This document shows positions 39,762-49,946 of a DNA stretch of 64,000 nt, in pieces. Position 1 is the first letter of the stretch, and each line of letters begins with the position of its first letter. A program made the position numbers and the translations under genes. The notes under the pieces were generated by a model. The model did no database searches. It worked only from the letters and a program-made list of their open reading frames with translations, and was not told the DNA's origin. The stretch comes from Macrothele yani (Eukaryota; Arthropoda; Arachnida; Araneae; Macrothelidae): the NCBI GenBank assembly GCA_039090855.1, contig CM077005.1, forward strand, positions 20,375,921-20,439,920. The letters are read 5' to 3'.

Positions 39762-40989
39762 TTGGATTGGCCAAAAAATAATTGCGGTTTTTTTTCTGTG
39801 TAAATGAACAATTAATTTTGAATGGGAAGCAAAAACTTTAGTCAACAACATATTGTCCATTTTGTGCGGTGACCTTTTGCCATCTCGCAGGCAAATTCAT
39901 GATTCAGCGCTCAAAAACGTTTTTGTGTTTTTTTCGGCAAAAAACAGTTTCAAGAACGATTTCATAGCCTCAACTTCAGTGAAGATTTTACCATTCAAGG
40001 CGTTTTGCAATGAACGAAACAAATGGTGCCAGGTCTGACGAATATGGTGGATGTGATAACGCATGCCATCCAAGCTGCAACAATTTTTGACGAGTGACCA
40101 AACTTGTATGTGGTCATGCGTTATCATGGTGAAACACACCATCTGTACGATTCACCAATTCTAGGCGCTTCTGTTTGACTGCATCTCTTAATTTATCCAG
40201 CTGACGACAGTACACGTCCGAATTTATGGTTTGGTTCCTTGGAAGCAATTCAAAATGCTCAATACCTTTGAAATCTCACCAGACTGACGGCATAACCTTC
40301 CTTTGGTGCATATCTGCTTTTGAAGTGCTTTGAGCAGGTTCATCACTCTTGCTCCACGATCTTTTTCGTTCGACATTGTTGTAGACGATCCATTTTTCAT
40401 CGCCTGTCATTATATGTTTCAAAAATGGATCGTTTTCTTCACGTTTTAAGAGCTAATCGCAGATGTCAACGCGCTTAGTGAGATGAATTACCCACGTGTC
40501 GAGTTTAATAACGTATCCCAGTTGCTTTAAATGGTTTTCAACGCTCGATTTCGATATGTTTAGATTCACAGAAATATCTCTTGTCGTTAAACGCCGATTG
40601 GATTCGATCAATGCTTTTATTTTGTCGTCATCAACTTCGATTGGCCTTCCTGAGCTTGGTGCATCTTTCACATCAAACTCTCCAGACCGAAACTTCGCAA
40701 ACCAATTCTGACACTGCCGTAATTTTAAGGCATCTTCACCATACACATCACATAACTTTTTATGAGCTTGCACAGTGTTTTTCTTTTTCGGAAGTAACAC
40801 AGCAAAACATTTCGAAAATGTTCCTTTTGATTGTCCATTTTGAGATGAACGCCAAACAAACACTTGTTAACGAAATCGTGCACTTTCTGTGAACTTGAGG
40901 TTTCAAATGACGTTAGTTACATTTCAAGACATGATTCGCCATAAACAACAGGCGTGTATTTAGTAAAACACGCAATGAATTTTTGTCTA

Positions 40990-40993
<4 letters not shown>
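39762..40993 (-). mobile_element. mariner (irritans-like), complete ends
   Basis: The left end TTGGATTGGCCAAAAAATAA and the right end (reverse complement of GGGTTAGACAAAAATTCATT) with TA beside both match irritans-type mariner repeats. One minus-strand transposase pseudogene fills it. (TA)n follows at once on the right. Confidence 0.8.
39835..40872 (-). pseudogene. mariner transposase (irritans-like), broken
   Basis: The N-terminal region (GKTFSKCFAVLLPKKKNTVQ-like, NWFAKFRSGEFDV, SSGRPIEVDDDKI, SKSSVENHLKQLGY) is open from 40863 to the TAG near 40450. Downstream, in the same or neighbouring frames: IMTGDEKWIVYNN (first D), GVFHHDNARPHTS (second D) and HPPYSSDLAPF, where the SPD block reads SSD. 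After this the frame is lost. The two DNA-binding domains and catalytic core are thus nearly all present but interrupted. Confidence 0.75.
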
Positions 40994-41034
<41 letters not shown>

Positions 41035-41035
41035 T
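40994..41035. repeat. (TA)n tract at the LINE 3' end
   Basis: Alternating TA between the mariner end and the (ATC)n tail of the RTE element. A matching tract lies at the LINE 5' end (44214-44250). Confidence 0.95.
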
Positions 41036-41049
41036 CATCATCATCATCC

Positions 41050-41347
41050 TCAACCATTATCAATCCACTGCTGGACGAAGGTCTCCCCAAGTTTCCTCCA
41101 CAACGGTCTGTCTTGTGCAGTCTCCTCCATGTCACTCCCGCATATTTACGAATTTCATCCACCCATCTCCCATATGGTCTTTTCCTGGGTCTTTTCCTGT
41201 CCCTTGGAATCCAATCTAAAATTTCGGCAGTCCATCTATGGTCTGTCCTTCTGGCAGTATGTCCAGCCCATTGCCATTTCAGGGATTTAACTCTGATCAT
41301 GATGTCTTCCACTCTCGTCATTTTTCAGATCCACGAGGTTCCTCTTC
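41050..41347 (-). pseudogene. RTE ORF, C-terminal tail, frameshifted
   Basis: It continues the protein (MTRVEDIMIRVKSLKWQWAG, TARRTDHRWTAEILDWIPRD) after extra bases near 41335 (CACGAGGTTCC) and 41363. It shifts again near 41118, where one C is missing (TGTGCAGTCTCC against TGTGCCAGTCTCC in the 13.4-kb copy). The terminus WIDNG and a stop at 41050-41052 are readable in the corrected frame. Total coding span about 985 codons. Confidence 0.8.
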
Positions 41348-43201
41348 TTATCTCTCCTGGTTTATACCAAGCATGCACCTCTCCATGCTTCTTTGAGTTG
41401 TCTGCAGCCTTTGTATGTCTCTTTTAGTTAAGGTCCACGTCTCTGCACCATACGTAAGCACTGGAAGGATGCATTGATCAAACACTTTTCTTTTAAGACA
41501 TAATGGCATATTGCTCTTGAAAATTATGCTGTTTCTTCCAAAAGCTCTCCAGGCAAGTTTTGTACGCCGATTAATTTCTTCATCAATGTGACCCTCACTT
41601 GATATCTGCTGTCCAAGATAAACATACGTATCTGTTATCTCCAGTTTTTCTCCATCAATCGATAAATCTTCATTTCTTGTAAAAGCATTGAACATCACTT
41701 TTGTCTTCTGAAAGTTCATTTTTAATCCCACTTCTTTACTCTTGTCAGCAAGTTCCTGGATCATACTCTGCAGCTCTGATGGGGTAGTTGCAAAAATGAC
41801 TACGTCATCAGCAAAACGAAGGTGGGTCAGATAATCTCCATTAATCTTTATCCCTTTGTTTTCCCAGTTCAGTGATTGAAAGACATTTTCCAATGTGGCA
41901 TTAAAGAGCTTCGGAGATATGGTGTCACCTTGTCTCACTCCCTTTCCAATTTTTATGTGTGTTGTATTTTCAAACAGCCGAATCTTTGCACTTGCATTTT
42001 CATAGATGTTATTAATAATATTAATGTATGCATCTTCAATCCCGCAGGATTTCAGAGCCGTGGTAACTGCTGATGGTTTCACCGAATCAAAGGCTTTTTC
42101 ATAATCGATAAAAGCCATGCACAATGGAAGTTCATATTCCCTCGCTCTTTCAATTAGTTCTCTCAGTACATGGATATGATCTATTGTGCTGTAGCCACTC
42201 CTGAATCCAGCTTGTTCTCTCGGTTGAGCCATGTCCAGTGTTACCTTCAAGCGGTGTGAAAGAACTTTAGTGAAGATTTTATAAACCACTGATAGGAGGC
42301 TGATAGGTCTGTAGTTCCTGAGATCCTCAATGTCACCTTTTTTATGTAGCAGGATCATTGTAGCATTGTTCCAATCCTCAGGAATCTTCCCTTCATTAAG
42401 GCATCGAGTGAAAATTTGGGCGAGTACTGTTTCAATTTCTCCACTTGCTTCTTGTATGATGTCTATAGTAATTCCATCTTCTCCTGGAGCTTTCCCCCGC
42501 TTCATGTTCTTGATTGCATGAGCAACTTCTGCTGGGAGGACTGGAAGAACTCTGGTACCTTTCATGATGTCTGGAGTACATGTATCATCCCTTTCATATA
42601 ATTTGGAGTAGAAATCTTTCACTCTTGTCAAAATTTCGCCTCTATTTCTTGTTATAGAACCATCTTCTTTTCTCAGAGCCATAATCTGTTTTCTTCCCTT
42701 ACTGAGATGTCCCTTTGCTATCTTTAGGCTTTGGTTGTTTTTAATTGCTTTCCTCACTAGCTCACAGTTGAATTTCCTTACGTCTTCAGTGATACTTTTT
42801 CGTGCTGTCTTGCATAGCTCTATATATTCCACTTTGGAAGTCACATCTTCTTTAGTTGTCCTCATCTCTCTTCTTTTTTGCATCAACATTTTGGTTTTTC
42901 CTGATAATTTGTTTACATGCAACTTGTTCTTAGACCCAGCTAATTTTGTTGCTGTTTCCATAAGAGCTTTGGTTACTTTTCTGTTAACCTCCGAAATATC
43001 CACTTCTTCCGATGTTAGGCCTTCTAAAGCAGAGAATCTGTTCTTCAGTTCCAACTTGAAAGTATTATGGTGTTTTTTAAGGTTGGTTATGTCAATACAT
43101 TTTGTTTGTCTTATGAGCTTGCCACGTTCCAGTTTAGTGTTGAGGTGCATCTTACATCTCACCAATCTATGGTCACTACCTGTGTTGAACTTGTTTAGCA
43201 C
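41348..43201 (-). CDS. RTE ORF, reverse transcriptase part
   Basis: 617 codons, in frame with the missing start of the domain above (first codon here is GTG inside the ORF, not a start). It begins with the last endonuclease block (GSDHRLVRCKM) and a basic linker. RT blocks follow: MKRGKAPGEDGIT, LRNYRPISLLSVVYKIF, AFIDYEKAFDSV, GVRQGDTISPKLFN, RFADDVVIF (catalytic DD) and YLGQQIS, then TYGAETWTLTKRD. The frame ends in MLGINQER through an extra T at 41363-41365 (GGTTTATACC). The conserved tail continues in the next entry. Confidence 0.9.
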   Translation of the reverse strand: MLNKFNTGSDHRLVRCKMHLNTKLERGKLIRQTKCIDITNLKKHHNTFKLELKNRFSALEGLTSEEVDISEVNRKVTKALMETATKLAGSKNKLHVNKLSGKTKMLMQKRREMRTTKEDVTSKVEYIELCKTARKSITEDVRKFNCELVRKAIKNNQSLKIAKGHLSKGRKQIMALRKEDGSITRNRGEILTRVKDFYSKLYERDDTCTPDIMKGTRVLPVLPAEVAHAIKNMKRGKAPGEDGITIDIIQEASGEIETVLAQIFTRCLNEGKIPEDWNNATMILLHKKGDIEDLRNYRPISLLSVVYKIFTKVLSHRLKVTLDMAQPREQAGFRSGYSTIDHIHVLRELIERAREYELPLCMAFIDYEKAFDSVKPSAVTTALKSCGIEDAYINIINNIYENASAKIRLFENTTHIKIGKGVRQGDTISPKLFNATLENVFQSLNWENKGIKINGDYLTHLRFADDVVIFATTPSELQSMIQELADKSKEVGLKMNFQKTKVMFNAFTRNEDLSIDGEKLEITDTYVYLGQQISSEGHIDEEINRRTKLAWRAFGRNSIIFKSNMPLCLKRKVFDQCILPVLTYGAETWTLTKRDIQRLQTTQRSMERCMLGINQER

Positions 43202-44004
43202 ACTGCAGTCTTCGATGACGAATTTTTGTTACACATAACAAAATCAATTTCACTTGTCGTCCCAATTGGATGTCTCCATGTCCATTTCCTGTGTGGCTTT
43301 TTCTTGAAAAAGGAATTCAAGATGAAAAATCCTTCTGCCTCTGCAAACTCAACGAGAGTATTTCCACGCTGGTTTCTGTTGCCGTGACCGAATTTACCTA
43401 CTGAAGTTTCATTCTGTTGCCGGTGCCCTATTTTTGCATTGAAATCTCCCATAATTATCTTCAAGTGCTGCTTACCTTTATTATTTAGATGACGAATTTC
43501 CTCATAAAATTCTTCAATTTCTTCTTCAGGATGACTTGTGGTGGGTGCATAAGTTTGAATAATCTGAGCCTGGTATCTTCTCGATAGTTGGATAACGAGT
43601 CGTGCAGCTCTGTCAGAGGAACTTTCAACTTCTACCACTTTATCCTTAAGTTTCTTGTTTATTATAAATCCAACACCACTAGTTCTGCCAGTATCTGTCC
43701 CTCGATAATAGAAGAGATGTCCACTTTTCAGTTCAATGAGATCTTCTCCTTTTCTCCTTACCTCACTTAGCCCGACGATGTCCCACTTGATCCTTTGTAG
43801 TTCCTCTTCCAATTCAAGAAGCCTTGAATCAGAAGATAGGGAGCGTCCGTTGTAGGTAGCCAAGGTCAGCATCAAATGGCAGCCTAGTCCGGTCCTCCGG
43901 GGATTCTTAGCACCCTCTGCCTTCATGTCGCACTGGCCGCTGCCTTGGCCAGGTACATTCCAGCTGCCGGAGACTGAGGGCCAAGATTTAAGTTGTAGAG
44001 TCAT
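43195..44004 (-). CDS. RTE ORF, endonuclease part
   Basis: ATG at 44004. The apurinic-type endonuclease fold is readable: LATYNGRSL (N of the first block), VGLSEVRR (catalytic E), QTYAPT, MGDFNAKIG (D, N), WTWRHPIG, EIDFVM, then the final block GSDHRLV, which falls in the next frame. The domain nicks target DNA to prime reverse transcription. This frame ends at 43195 because one base is missing in the run at 43222-43226 (plus-strand ATTTTTG). With it the frame would run on into the RT part. Either a true mutation or a homopolymer sequencing error. Confidence 0.88.
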   Translation of the reverse strand: MTLQLKSWPSVSGSWNVPGQGSGQCDMKAEGAKNPRRTGLGCHLMLTLATYNGRSLSSDSRLLELEEELQRIKWDIVGLSEVRRKGEDLIELKSGHLFYYRGTDTGRTSGVGFIINKKLKDKVVEVESSSDRAARLVIQLSRRYQAQIIQTYAPTTSHPEEEIEEFYEEIRHLNNKGKQHLKIIMGDFNAKIGHRQQNETSVGKFGHGNRNQRGNTLVEFAEAEGFFILNSFFKKKPHRKWTWRHPIGTTSEIDFVMCNKNSSSKTAVC

Positions 44005-44210
44005 TTTGGAGGTGTTTGGCCATAACTCACCACGCTGGCCAAGCGGGTTGGTGAGTGTGGGATAGCATTTCCTCTGATCCCGATGGTATAGTTATACCGC
44101 TATTTGCGGTCGTCAGAGCCCCTTTAGTGGGAACAGGATGCACCACGAGAAGGCGGGGTTGACATTTGTCAAGGAGAGGCTGTGATGTTACGCATCACCT
44201 GACCTTACAT

Positions 44211-44213
<3 letters not shown>

Positions 44214-44250
<37 letters not shown>
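44214..44250. repeat. (TA)n tract at the LINE 5' end
   Basis: Alternating TA directly abutting the 5' GGG of the RTE element; the counterpart of 40994-41035. Confidence 0.95.
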
Positions 44251-44415
44251 TTAAGAGCAAAACTGAAGACTAAGGAAAAAATTTTAGAATTTAAAACGAA
44301 GGGTGCAAAATAACCTGAAAATCAAAACGCGCAACGCAGCAGTTTTGAAAATTCAGAATTCACATTCTATAAAGAAGATACCTAAGCAAAAAAATACATA
44401 TATAATTTTGACTCA

Positions 44416-45971
44416 CACCTAGTACAACATAGAAAAGGTTATGTATCTACCTGTGAGAGTAAAAGGAGAAAAGATAAAAAAATAAAATAAAACAACTGAA
44501 TGTAGAAGGTGTCGAGAATACTGAGCCTTGGCTTTATCAAGGACCAGCAAAAACTCTGCATTTTCTCACTTCCACAAAGACCTAGTTGGAAATGGGTTTC
44601 TGCAAGGCCATAGATGCAAGTAACATTCCCACCTAAAATAGTTTAAAAAATATATATATAAGTCATGTCCTCCGTAGAGTAGCATGACCTAGCACTAGTT
44701 AACAATTTCGCTTGCATCCATTAACCTTCATGGCCCGACCCATGCTCTTCATCTGTTACTATTAAACAGAGAGAAGAAGATTAAAGAGAACTCAAGCTGT
44801 GAGAGTGACATAATAATTAGAAATGATTTTCAGCTATAACGAAATTCCAAGTTCGTTTGAGAGAGAATTTAAACCTGAAAAACAATGCAAAAGAAATCCA
44901 AATTTTACATTGCAATTAAAAAAGGAAATGTTAATTTATAACGAACAGATTTTTGAAAGAAAACTTGAGTCTAAAACCCCCTACTCTACAGCTTATGACA
45001 GCACGAAAACGAGAATAAGTTAAAGATAATAATTAACTAAAGAAAACTTTGTGAAAGTTATATACCTTAAACAGTTAGTTGCAATATGTACAAAGTATTT
45101 CAGCAGTGCTTTAAGTGCATAATTAATTAGTTATTAAGAACTTAACTACTTTGAAAAAACAGCGCATAGACAGCGCATAGAAAAGGAACAAGCTTACCCA
45201 TCTTCTGTTCCTAGGTACCCCAAAAGACGCTCAAAGTTACAAAGAAAAGTAAGAGTTAAAACCCGCAAAAATGTTAACAGACAAACCAATGCTTAAAAGC
45301 TGAAAAGCTAAAAAACGACAGAGAAAAGGTACATGAAGTACAAACATTGAACTTATAAAACCTAGAACCCAAAAACAAGGAAGAGAGCTTACCTCTTGTG
45401 TGACAAACACTTTTCTCCTCACAAGAGAAGAACATGGCTGACCTCTTCCGCCACTCCCTAGACGCTGGGGGGCAGTGAGGGTGGCGCTGATGGCCTCCTC
45501 ATACAGCAAGAAACCAACGCGCGGAGATTTTAACCAGAGAAAAAAATATATAAACTTAAGACTGTGGATCTGAATGATCAGAAAGAGCAGAATTAACTCT
45601 CCAGAATACATGAGAAATATTATAAAATACACGAGCAGTTTATTCAATAATCTTTGCATGTATTAAATCACCTTAGTGAGCTTCTATAGATTAATCAGAA
45701 TCTTATTAATTTTAATGTTGGTTTTACTATTTTTAGTATAGCTATCCTAGTGATGAATAACTAGTTTTCTTTTTTTATTTGTTTTTATTTTCTTTTATAA
45801 ACAGATTTTTAAGCTTTTTTTGTGATTTTGTTTATATTATTTAATTTTTTGTTTTAATAGGACCGTCATATCCATAGCACTAAGGTTCCTTTAGGTAGTT
45901 AATAGGCATCCTCTAGCCAACTTCCTTACGGCTTTGATTGGTCAGAATCATATTATTAACTGTGTAGAAAA
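44416..45971. other. non-coding 3' part of the RT element
   Basis: AT-rich. Frames at 44823-45023 (+) and 45237-45659 (-) have no recognisable domain. In particular no GIY-YIG block was found on the minus strand downstream of the RT stop. Confidence 0.5.
44511..44545 (-). ncRNA. decayed hammerhead-like motif
   Basis: The minus strand reads GGTCCTTGATAAAGCCAAGG then CTCAGTATTCTCGAC. TTGATAA and the AGCC...GGCT stem resemble the CUGAUGA core and stem II of retroelement hammerheads, but GAAA is replaced. At best a dead relic; it supports the Penelope-like assignment only weakly. Confidence 0.2.
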
Positions 45972-47441
45972 TTAAAGCAGATCTGCCAACCTTACTCTAT
46001 TATTCAGAATAATTTTTCTTAAAGTTCTTTTGATGAAAGAAGAAGGAATTTCGTTCTCTAGAAAACTTTCTAATGGTATATTAATGTGGTAATTGAAGTC
46101 CAAATTGTTGCTGCAAATTCTTGAAATTCTTAGGACCTGAGAAATTAGTACATTCTCAATTACTTTGGTTGAAATGTTATTATTCCAGTGTAGATATTTA
46201 ATTACTTTGAAAGGAAAATTAACTCTTTTATCAAAGAGGCTAATAGATGGGTTACCTCTGTTGAGCTTAATGCTTAAGTCTAGGAACTCAAGTTCCTGAT
46301 TACTGTGGTTGGTTTTACATAAGTTAAGAGAGCTAGGATAGATATTATCAAAATCACTCTCTATAACTTCTGAATTATTGATACACAGCAGATCATCAAT
46401 ATATCTAAAAGTGTAAAGGTAGTTATCTGAGCAGGTGGGGTGATTTTTAATGAATTTATATTCCTTAAAGAACAGGAATAGATTAGCGATATTCGTGGAC
46501 GTTGATGTTCCCATTGGAATACCGTTCACTTGCTTATAGAGAGTATTATTATATAAGATATGGTTATTTTTTATGCAGCAATTGAGATAAGAGTTCCAAG
46601 TTCCTACATCAACAAATTGGTTAAGTTTAAATTCTGCATACAGCTCTTTAAAGGTAGTGATTATATCTGATAGAGGCAGATTAGTATATAGGTTTTCAAA
46701 ATCATAACTATTAATATCTAGGGGACAAACTTTGAGTATAGTAGAAATTACTTCTGCATTATTATTAATTATCCAAAAATCTCTGTACATCAAGTTAGAA
46801 CAGTTTCTAATGTGTTTCAAAACCTTCTTTAAGACATCTTCAAAAGCAAGATCTATTTTCTTTTTATGACTCCTTACTCCACTAGCTATGAACCTGAACT
46901 TCACAGGATCCTTATGAAACTTAACCGTTGCAAAAAGAAATGGAAATTCAGGCTCATATCTTCTAGTTTGTGGAATTTTAAGTTTCTTGAAGAATGCCTT
47001 AAACCGATTTTCTAACTGCTTGGTAGAATAACTTACGGGCTCGTATGTTACTCTATTATTGAGTTCCATAGTTAACAATTCAAAATAGAACTTCTTACAG
47101 ATAATTGCAAAATTATTGCTAGCTTTATCCGTAGTGGTAAAAATAAATTGGTCTTGTAGTTTGGAGAGTGACCTTTTAGCTTCTCCAGAGAAAAAGAGAT
47201 TTCTATCGAAACAAAAGTCCAGACCTGCCAACTCACCGGTGAAGCTATTGATTATATTATATTTCCATTCTGCGAAGGCCTCAATAGGCTGATTGTACGT
47301 TAAACTGGTTTTTACGATGTACTTATTTACATCTTGAGTGAAGCTCTCAAGAATCCTTTCTTTGGAAATTGTGAAGGAAGGTCTGAATTTAGAGCCATAC
47401 TCTAATAAATTCCTAAGCTTTTCATTTTCAACAAAACTCAA
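45972..47441 (-). CDS. reverse transcriptase, Penelope-like type
   Basis: 489 codons without interruption (first codon shown is TTG; the frame is open to an upstream TAA a few codons before, and the first ATG is internal, so the real start is uncertain). N-terminal ENEKLRNLLEYGSKFRPSF, then palm blocks FLFATVKFHKDP (finger), SYDFENLYTNLPL (catalytic D), GIPMGTSTSTNIANLFLFF and FRYIDDLLCIN (catalytic DD). After that, LEFLDLSIKLN, LFDKRVNFPFKVIKYLHW, SQVLRISRICSNN and the terminus NNRVRLADLL. The order is that of Penelope-like RTs, with 'GIPMG' and 'RYIDD' forms. No GIY-YIG domain follows. Integrity contrasts with all neighbours, so a recent insertion or selection is likely. Confidence 0.75.
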   Translation of the reverse strand: MSFVENEKLRNLLEYGSKFRPSFTISKERILESFTQDVNKYIVKTSLTYNQPIEAFAEWKYNIINSFTGELAGLDFCFDRNLFFSGEAKRSLSKLQDQFIFTTTDKASNNFAIICKKFYFELLTMELNNRVTYEPVSYSTKQLENRFKAFFKKLKIPQTRRYEPEFPFLFATVKFHKDPVKFRFIASGVRSHKKKIDLAFEDVLKKVLKHIRNCSNLMYRDFWIINNNAEVISTILKVCPLDINSYDFENLYTNLPLSDIITTFKELYAEFKLNQFVDVGTWNSYLNCCIKNNHILYNNTLYKQVNGIPMGTSTSTNIANLFLFFKEYKFIKNHPTCSDNYLYTFRYIDDLLCINNSEVIESDFDNIYPSSLNLCKTNHSNQELEFLDLSIKLNRGNPSISLFDKRVNFPFKVIKYLHWNNNISTKVIENVLISQVLRISRICSNNLDFNYHINIPLESFLENEIPSSFIKRTLRKIILNNRVRLADLL

Positions 47442-47514
47442 GTCAAAATTATATATGTATTTTTTTGCTTAGGTATCTTCTTTATAGAATATATATATAT
47501 ATATGTAAGTTAAA

Positions 47515-48106
47515 TTCATTGTCAATTTAAAAAACTCAAGTTGCAAAGCATTTTCTTGCTTCGAAAAATCACGATGTAAAATGCTTAATTTGTGAAAAGT
47601 CCTACAACAGAAAAAAACGAGCAAACATTATTACAAACCTATTCAGAAAATTAATAAGCTCGAACAGAAAATAAAATGACAAAGTCCTTCGCATTAATGC
47701 CGAAAAGAAAAATTCATCGTCGCGCAATTTGTTTTACGATGTACGTGATTCGCATTTACCGAGATTTTGTGGCTCAGCGGTTAAAGACGCATGTTACCTC
47801 TTGAACCAACCCAAACGACGGGATTTCGATCCTGACTGCACCCGAAGGATTATCTGGGTAAGGGCTGAAAAATGTAGGCTTGTCGATTTTGCGGAATTTC
47901 AGTTTAAATTCGGGAAAACATGAAATGGATTTTTTTCTGAAACAAACTGAATTTCTGACTACGGAAAATCTGAAAATACGGAAGTTAAAATAAACGGGCA
48001 CTTTTAAAAACTAAAATTTCTTAAAAAGACTGACACCTGCCGACAACTTTGCTGCACGTTATTTTCATAAATTTTCCGTGAACACCACTTATTTTTTTAC
48101 AGTGCA
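47515..48106 (-). mobile_element. family E element, end fragment
   Basis: Matches, inverted, the left part of the complete copy at 57077-58703. It ends CACTTATTTTTTTACAGTG at 48104, the mirror of that copy's CACAGTAAAAAATAAGTGG. It includes a tRNA-like stretch (GTGGCTCAGCGGTTAAAGAC, then GGGATTTCGATCCTGA) at 47770-47835. Confidence 0.65.
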
Positions 48107-48239
48107 GGAGCATCGACTTCACCAAATTATTGGGAGGAGAGGGGGAGCAGGGCGTGAAGAGATTAGATGTAAAGGAGCACGTCTCTTGTAATGTCAGGAG
48201 GAAAATTAAAAAAAAAGGGGGGGGGGGCAAAAAGGTAGA

Positions 48240-48710
48240 CTATGAGATTCGACGTATATTTTAAAACGCAGTTGTAATTGCTTTTCAGCAAATGAACAAG
48301 AAAACAAATATTCTTTTGCTGAATATTAATATTTTTAAAAATAAGATTCAGCCTGTAATTTTATAAAGACATTCAGAGAGATTTGATTTCCAAACGTGTA
48401 TAAAAAAAATGAGAAATTAGCTAGCTGGGTTACTTAAACAAGGAACAAGAGCCCCCCCCCCCCCCCCCCCAAAAAAAATAGATAAAGGCGCCAGAGATTA
48501 TACGTTTCTATATTTTTATTTATTTTGTTGTTAATTATTTTGAACATTTACCACGTATACGAGAACATGTCAAACACAATACGTGGCTGACAATCCAGCT
48601 TCTTATCAAATAAATATAGAAAAAAAGTTTACTTATCTTGCTATTTATTAATTTTTTGGAAATAAATCACTTTGGCCTCATAAGGTGGAGCTTTGTCTGA
48701 ACAAGGAAAC
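48240..48710 (-). repeat. family F repeat, copy 1
   Basis: The reverse complement matches 60000-60480 in order: GGCCTCATAAGGTGGA, GTATTGTGTTTGACA, GAAACGTATAATCTCTGGCG and the AGGCTGAATnTTATTTTTAA block. A C19 run sits at 48452-48470. Class unknown. Confidence 0.6.
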
Positions 48711-48749
48711 AAATATTGACTGTTGGCATGTTACATGTTTGTGTCGTTT

Positions 48750-49336
48750 TTTACGCTTTCCAACCGTAGGTTGAAGAAGCGTATATGCTCCAGCTTTGTC
48801 CGTCTGTCCACACGATAACTCACGTAAAAATGGCTCGATTTCCATGGAATTTTAGCATGTGGTAGGGGACCACCTGGGGACGAACCCTATTGAAAATGGG
48901 ATCAAAGGTCACGACATAGGAGCGGGATCCATTCCATCGCCCTTATGCATCATAACTTGCGTAAATATGGTTCGATTTCAGTGAAATTTTAGTATGTCGT
49001 AGAGGACCAACTGGGGACGAACCCTATTGAAAATGGGTGAAATGGAGTCAAAGGTCAGGACATAGGAGCGGGATGCATTCTATTGCTCTTATGCGTCATA
49101 ACTTCCGTAAAAATGCTTCGATTGAGACAAAACTTTTCATGTTGTTCCCGAAGTATACTTTACCGGTTCTATCGAATATCATCGAAATGGGGTCAAAGGT
49201 CGGGTCATAGGAGCGAGATTTATTATTCTACAGCCATTATTATCCTCATAACTTGAGTAATAACTTAAGTAATGATTTCTGGTATGTTGGAAAGCGTATC
49301 ATAATCAATGCATTGCATGATTTTACTAACTTGTTT
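48750..49336 (+). repeat. family C repeat, copy 4
   Basis: Starts TTTACGCTTTCCAACCGTAG and ends ATGATTTTACTAACTTGTT. It has one additional ~125-bp unit compared with copies 1 and 2. Confidence 0.85.
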
Positions 49337-49946
49337 TTTTTTTTTTTGTGAAGGTGCTAGTTTCTTGTTTTTCCGCACTCTACCGGACGACTCGGAAACC
49401 TTGAATCGGCTTCTAAACGATCGTTATGTGTGCCTTCTGTGTTCTCTTCTTGTACCGCAGTTTTTCGCTTTGTGTAGTGCTTTGTCATTTGTCGGCCAGA
49501 AACAATGTTTGTTTTTGCTTCATAAATAACTTATGTTTTTGTTCCTGTTTTAAACCAAGGGCGTATGAACTGAAGTTTGACAACGGGGGAAAAATATCAG
49601 GAAATGCATTTTTTGGTCAGATCATAAATTGTGCTTTTGTAAAACGGGACGTGATGACGTCATTTAAACGTACTGCAGATTAAACGATTATATCGATAAA
49701 ATCTCAATTAATATAAGCCTCGCATTTTATGTCGTTTTTCGATATAAAACCGTTACACTAAGATCATAAAAGATGTTAAAGTACATTGATTTGAACACAT
49801 CCACATTGGTATGAATTCCACGAGAACCTTAGCCCTTACGTTTTAACATCAAAGAACATAAGAAGAAAAATGTATCTCATTCCTTCCTTCCTTTTCCCCG
49901 TTTATTTTCTTTCCTAAAGAAAGACTGGTTTTATTATATTTAAATT
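49337..49946. other. no recognised feature
   Basis: Frames at 49308-49529 and 49426-49683 overlap and carry no recognisable domain. The first starts inside the family C repeat. Confidence 0.5.

Larger units (their letters stand above)
41036..44213 (-). mobile_element. RTE-type LINE, essentially full length
   Basis: About 3.18 kb on the minus strand: 5' leader 44005-44213 (starting GGGATGTAAGGTCAGGTGAT), one long coding region 44004-41050 (endonuclease then RT) and a (GAT)n tail, the RTE plan. (TA)n on both sides suggests insertion into a TA microsatellite. Fragments of the same family are at 235, 2490, 5526, 7262, 13313, 14521 and 15597. It is the likely partner for SINE mobilisation, although SINE-A has an A tail and not a (GAT)n tail, so another LINE may drive it. 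Confidence 0.92.
44364..47492 (-). mobile_element. retroelement with RT and terminal inverted repeats
   Basis: A ~50-bp inverted repeat (ATTCTATAAAGAAGATACCT...AATTTTGACT) is at 44365-44415 and 47441-47490. Between them one strong gene (RT, 45972-47441) occupies the 5' half of the minus strand, and 1.5 kb of AT-rich non-coding sequence follows. The RT type suggests a Penelope-like element lacking the C-terminal endonuclease. Inverted terminal copies are known among Penelope-like elements. Near the 3' end a decayed ribozyme-like motif is seen (44511-44545). Confidence 0.6.

Noticed and set aside
43195..43230. programmed frameshift between endonuclease and RT parts of the RTE
   Set aside because: RTE elements normally have one continuous ORF, and three further single-base breaks occur in the same copy; simple indels explain all.
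45237..45659. 140-codon minus-strand frame as a second protein of the RT element
   Set aside because: Hydrophobic, low-complexity, no GIY-YIG or other domain; likely chance in AT-rich sequence.
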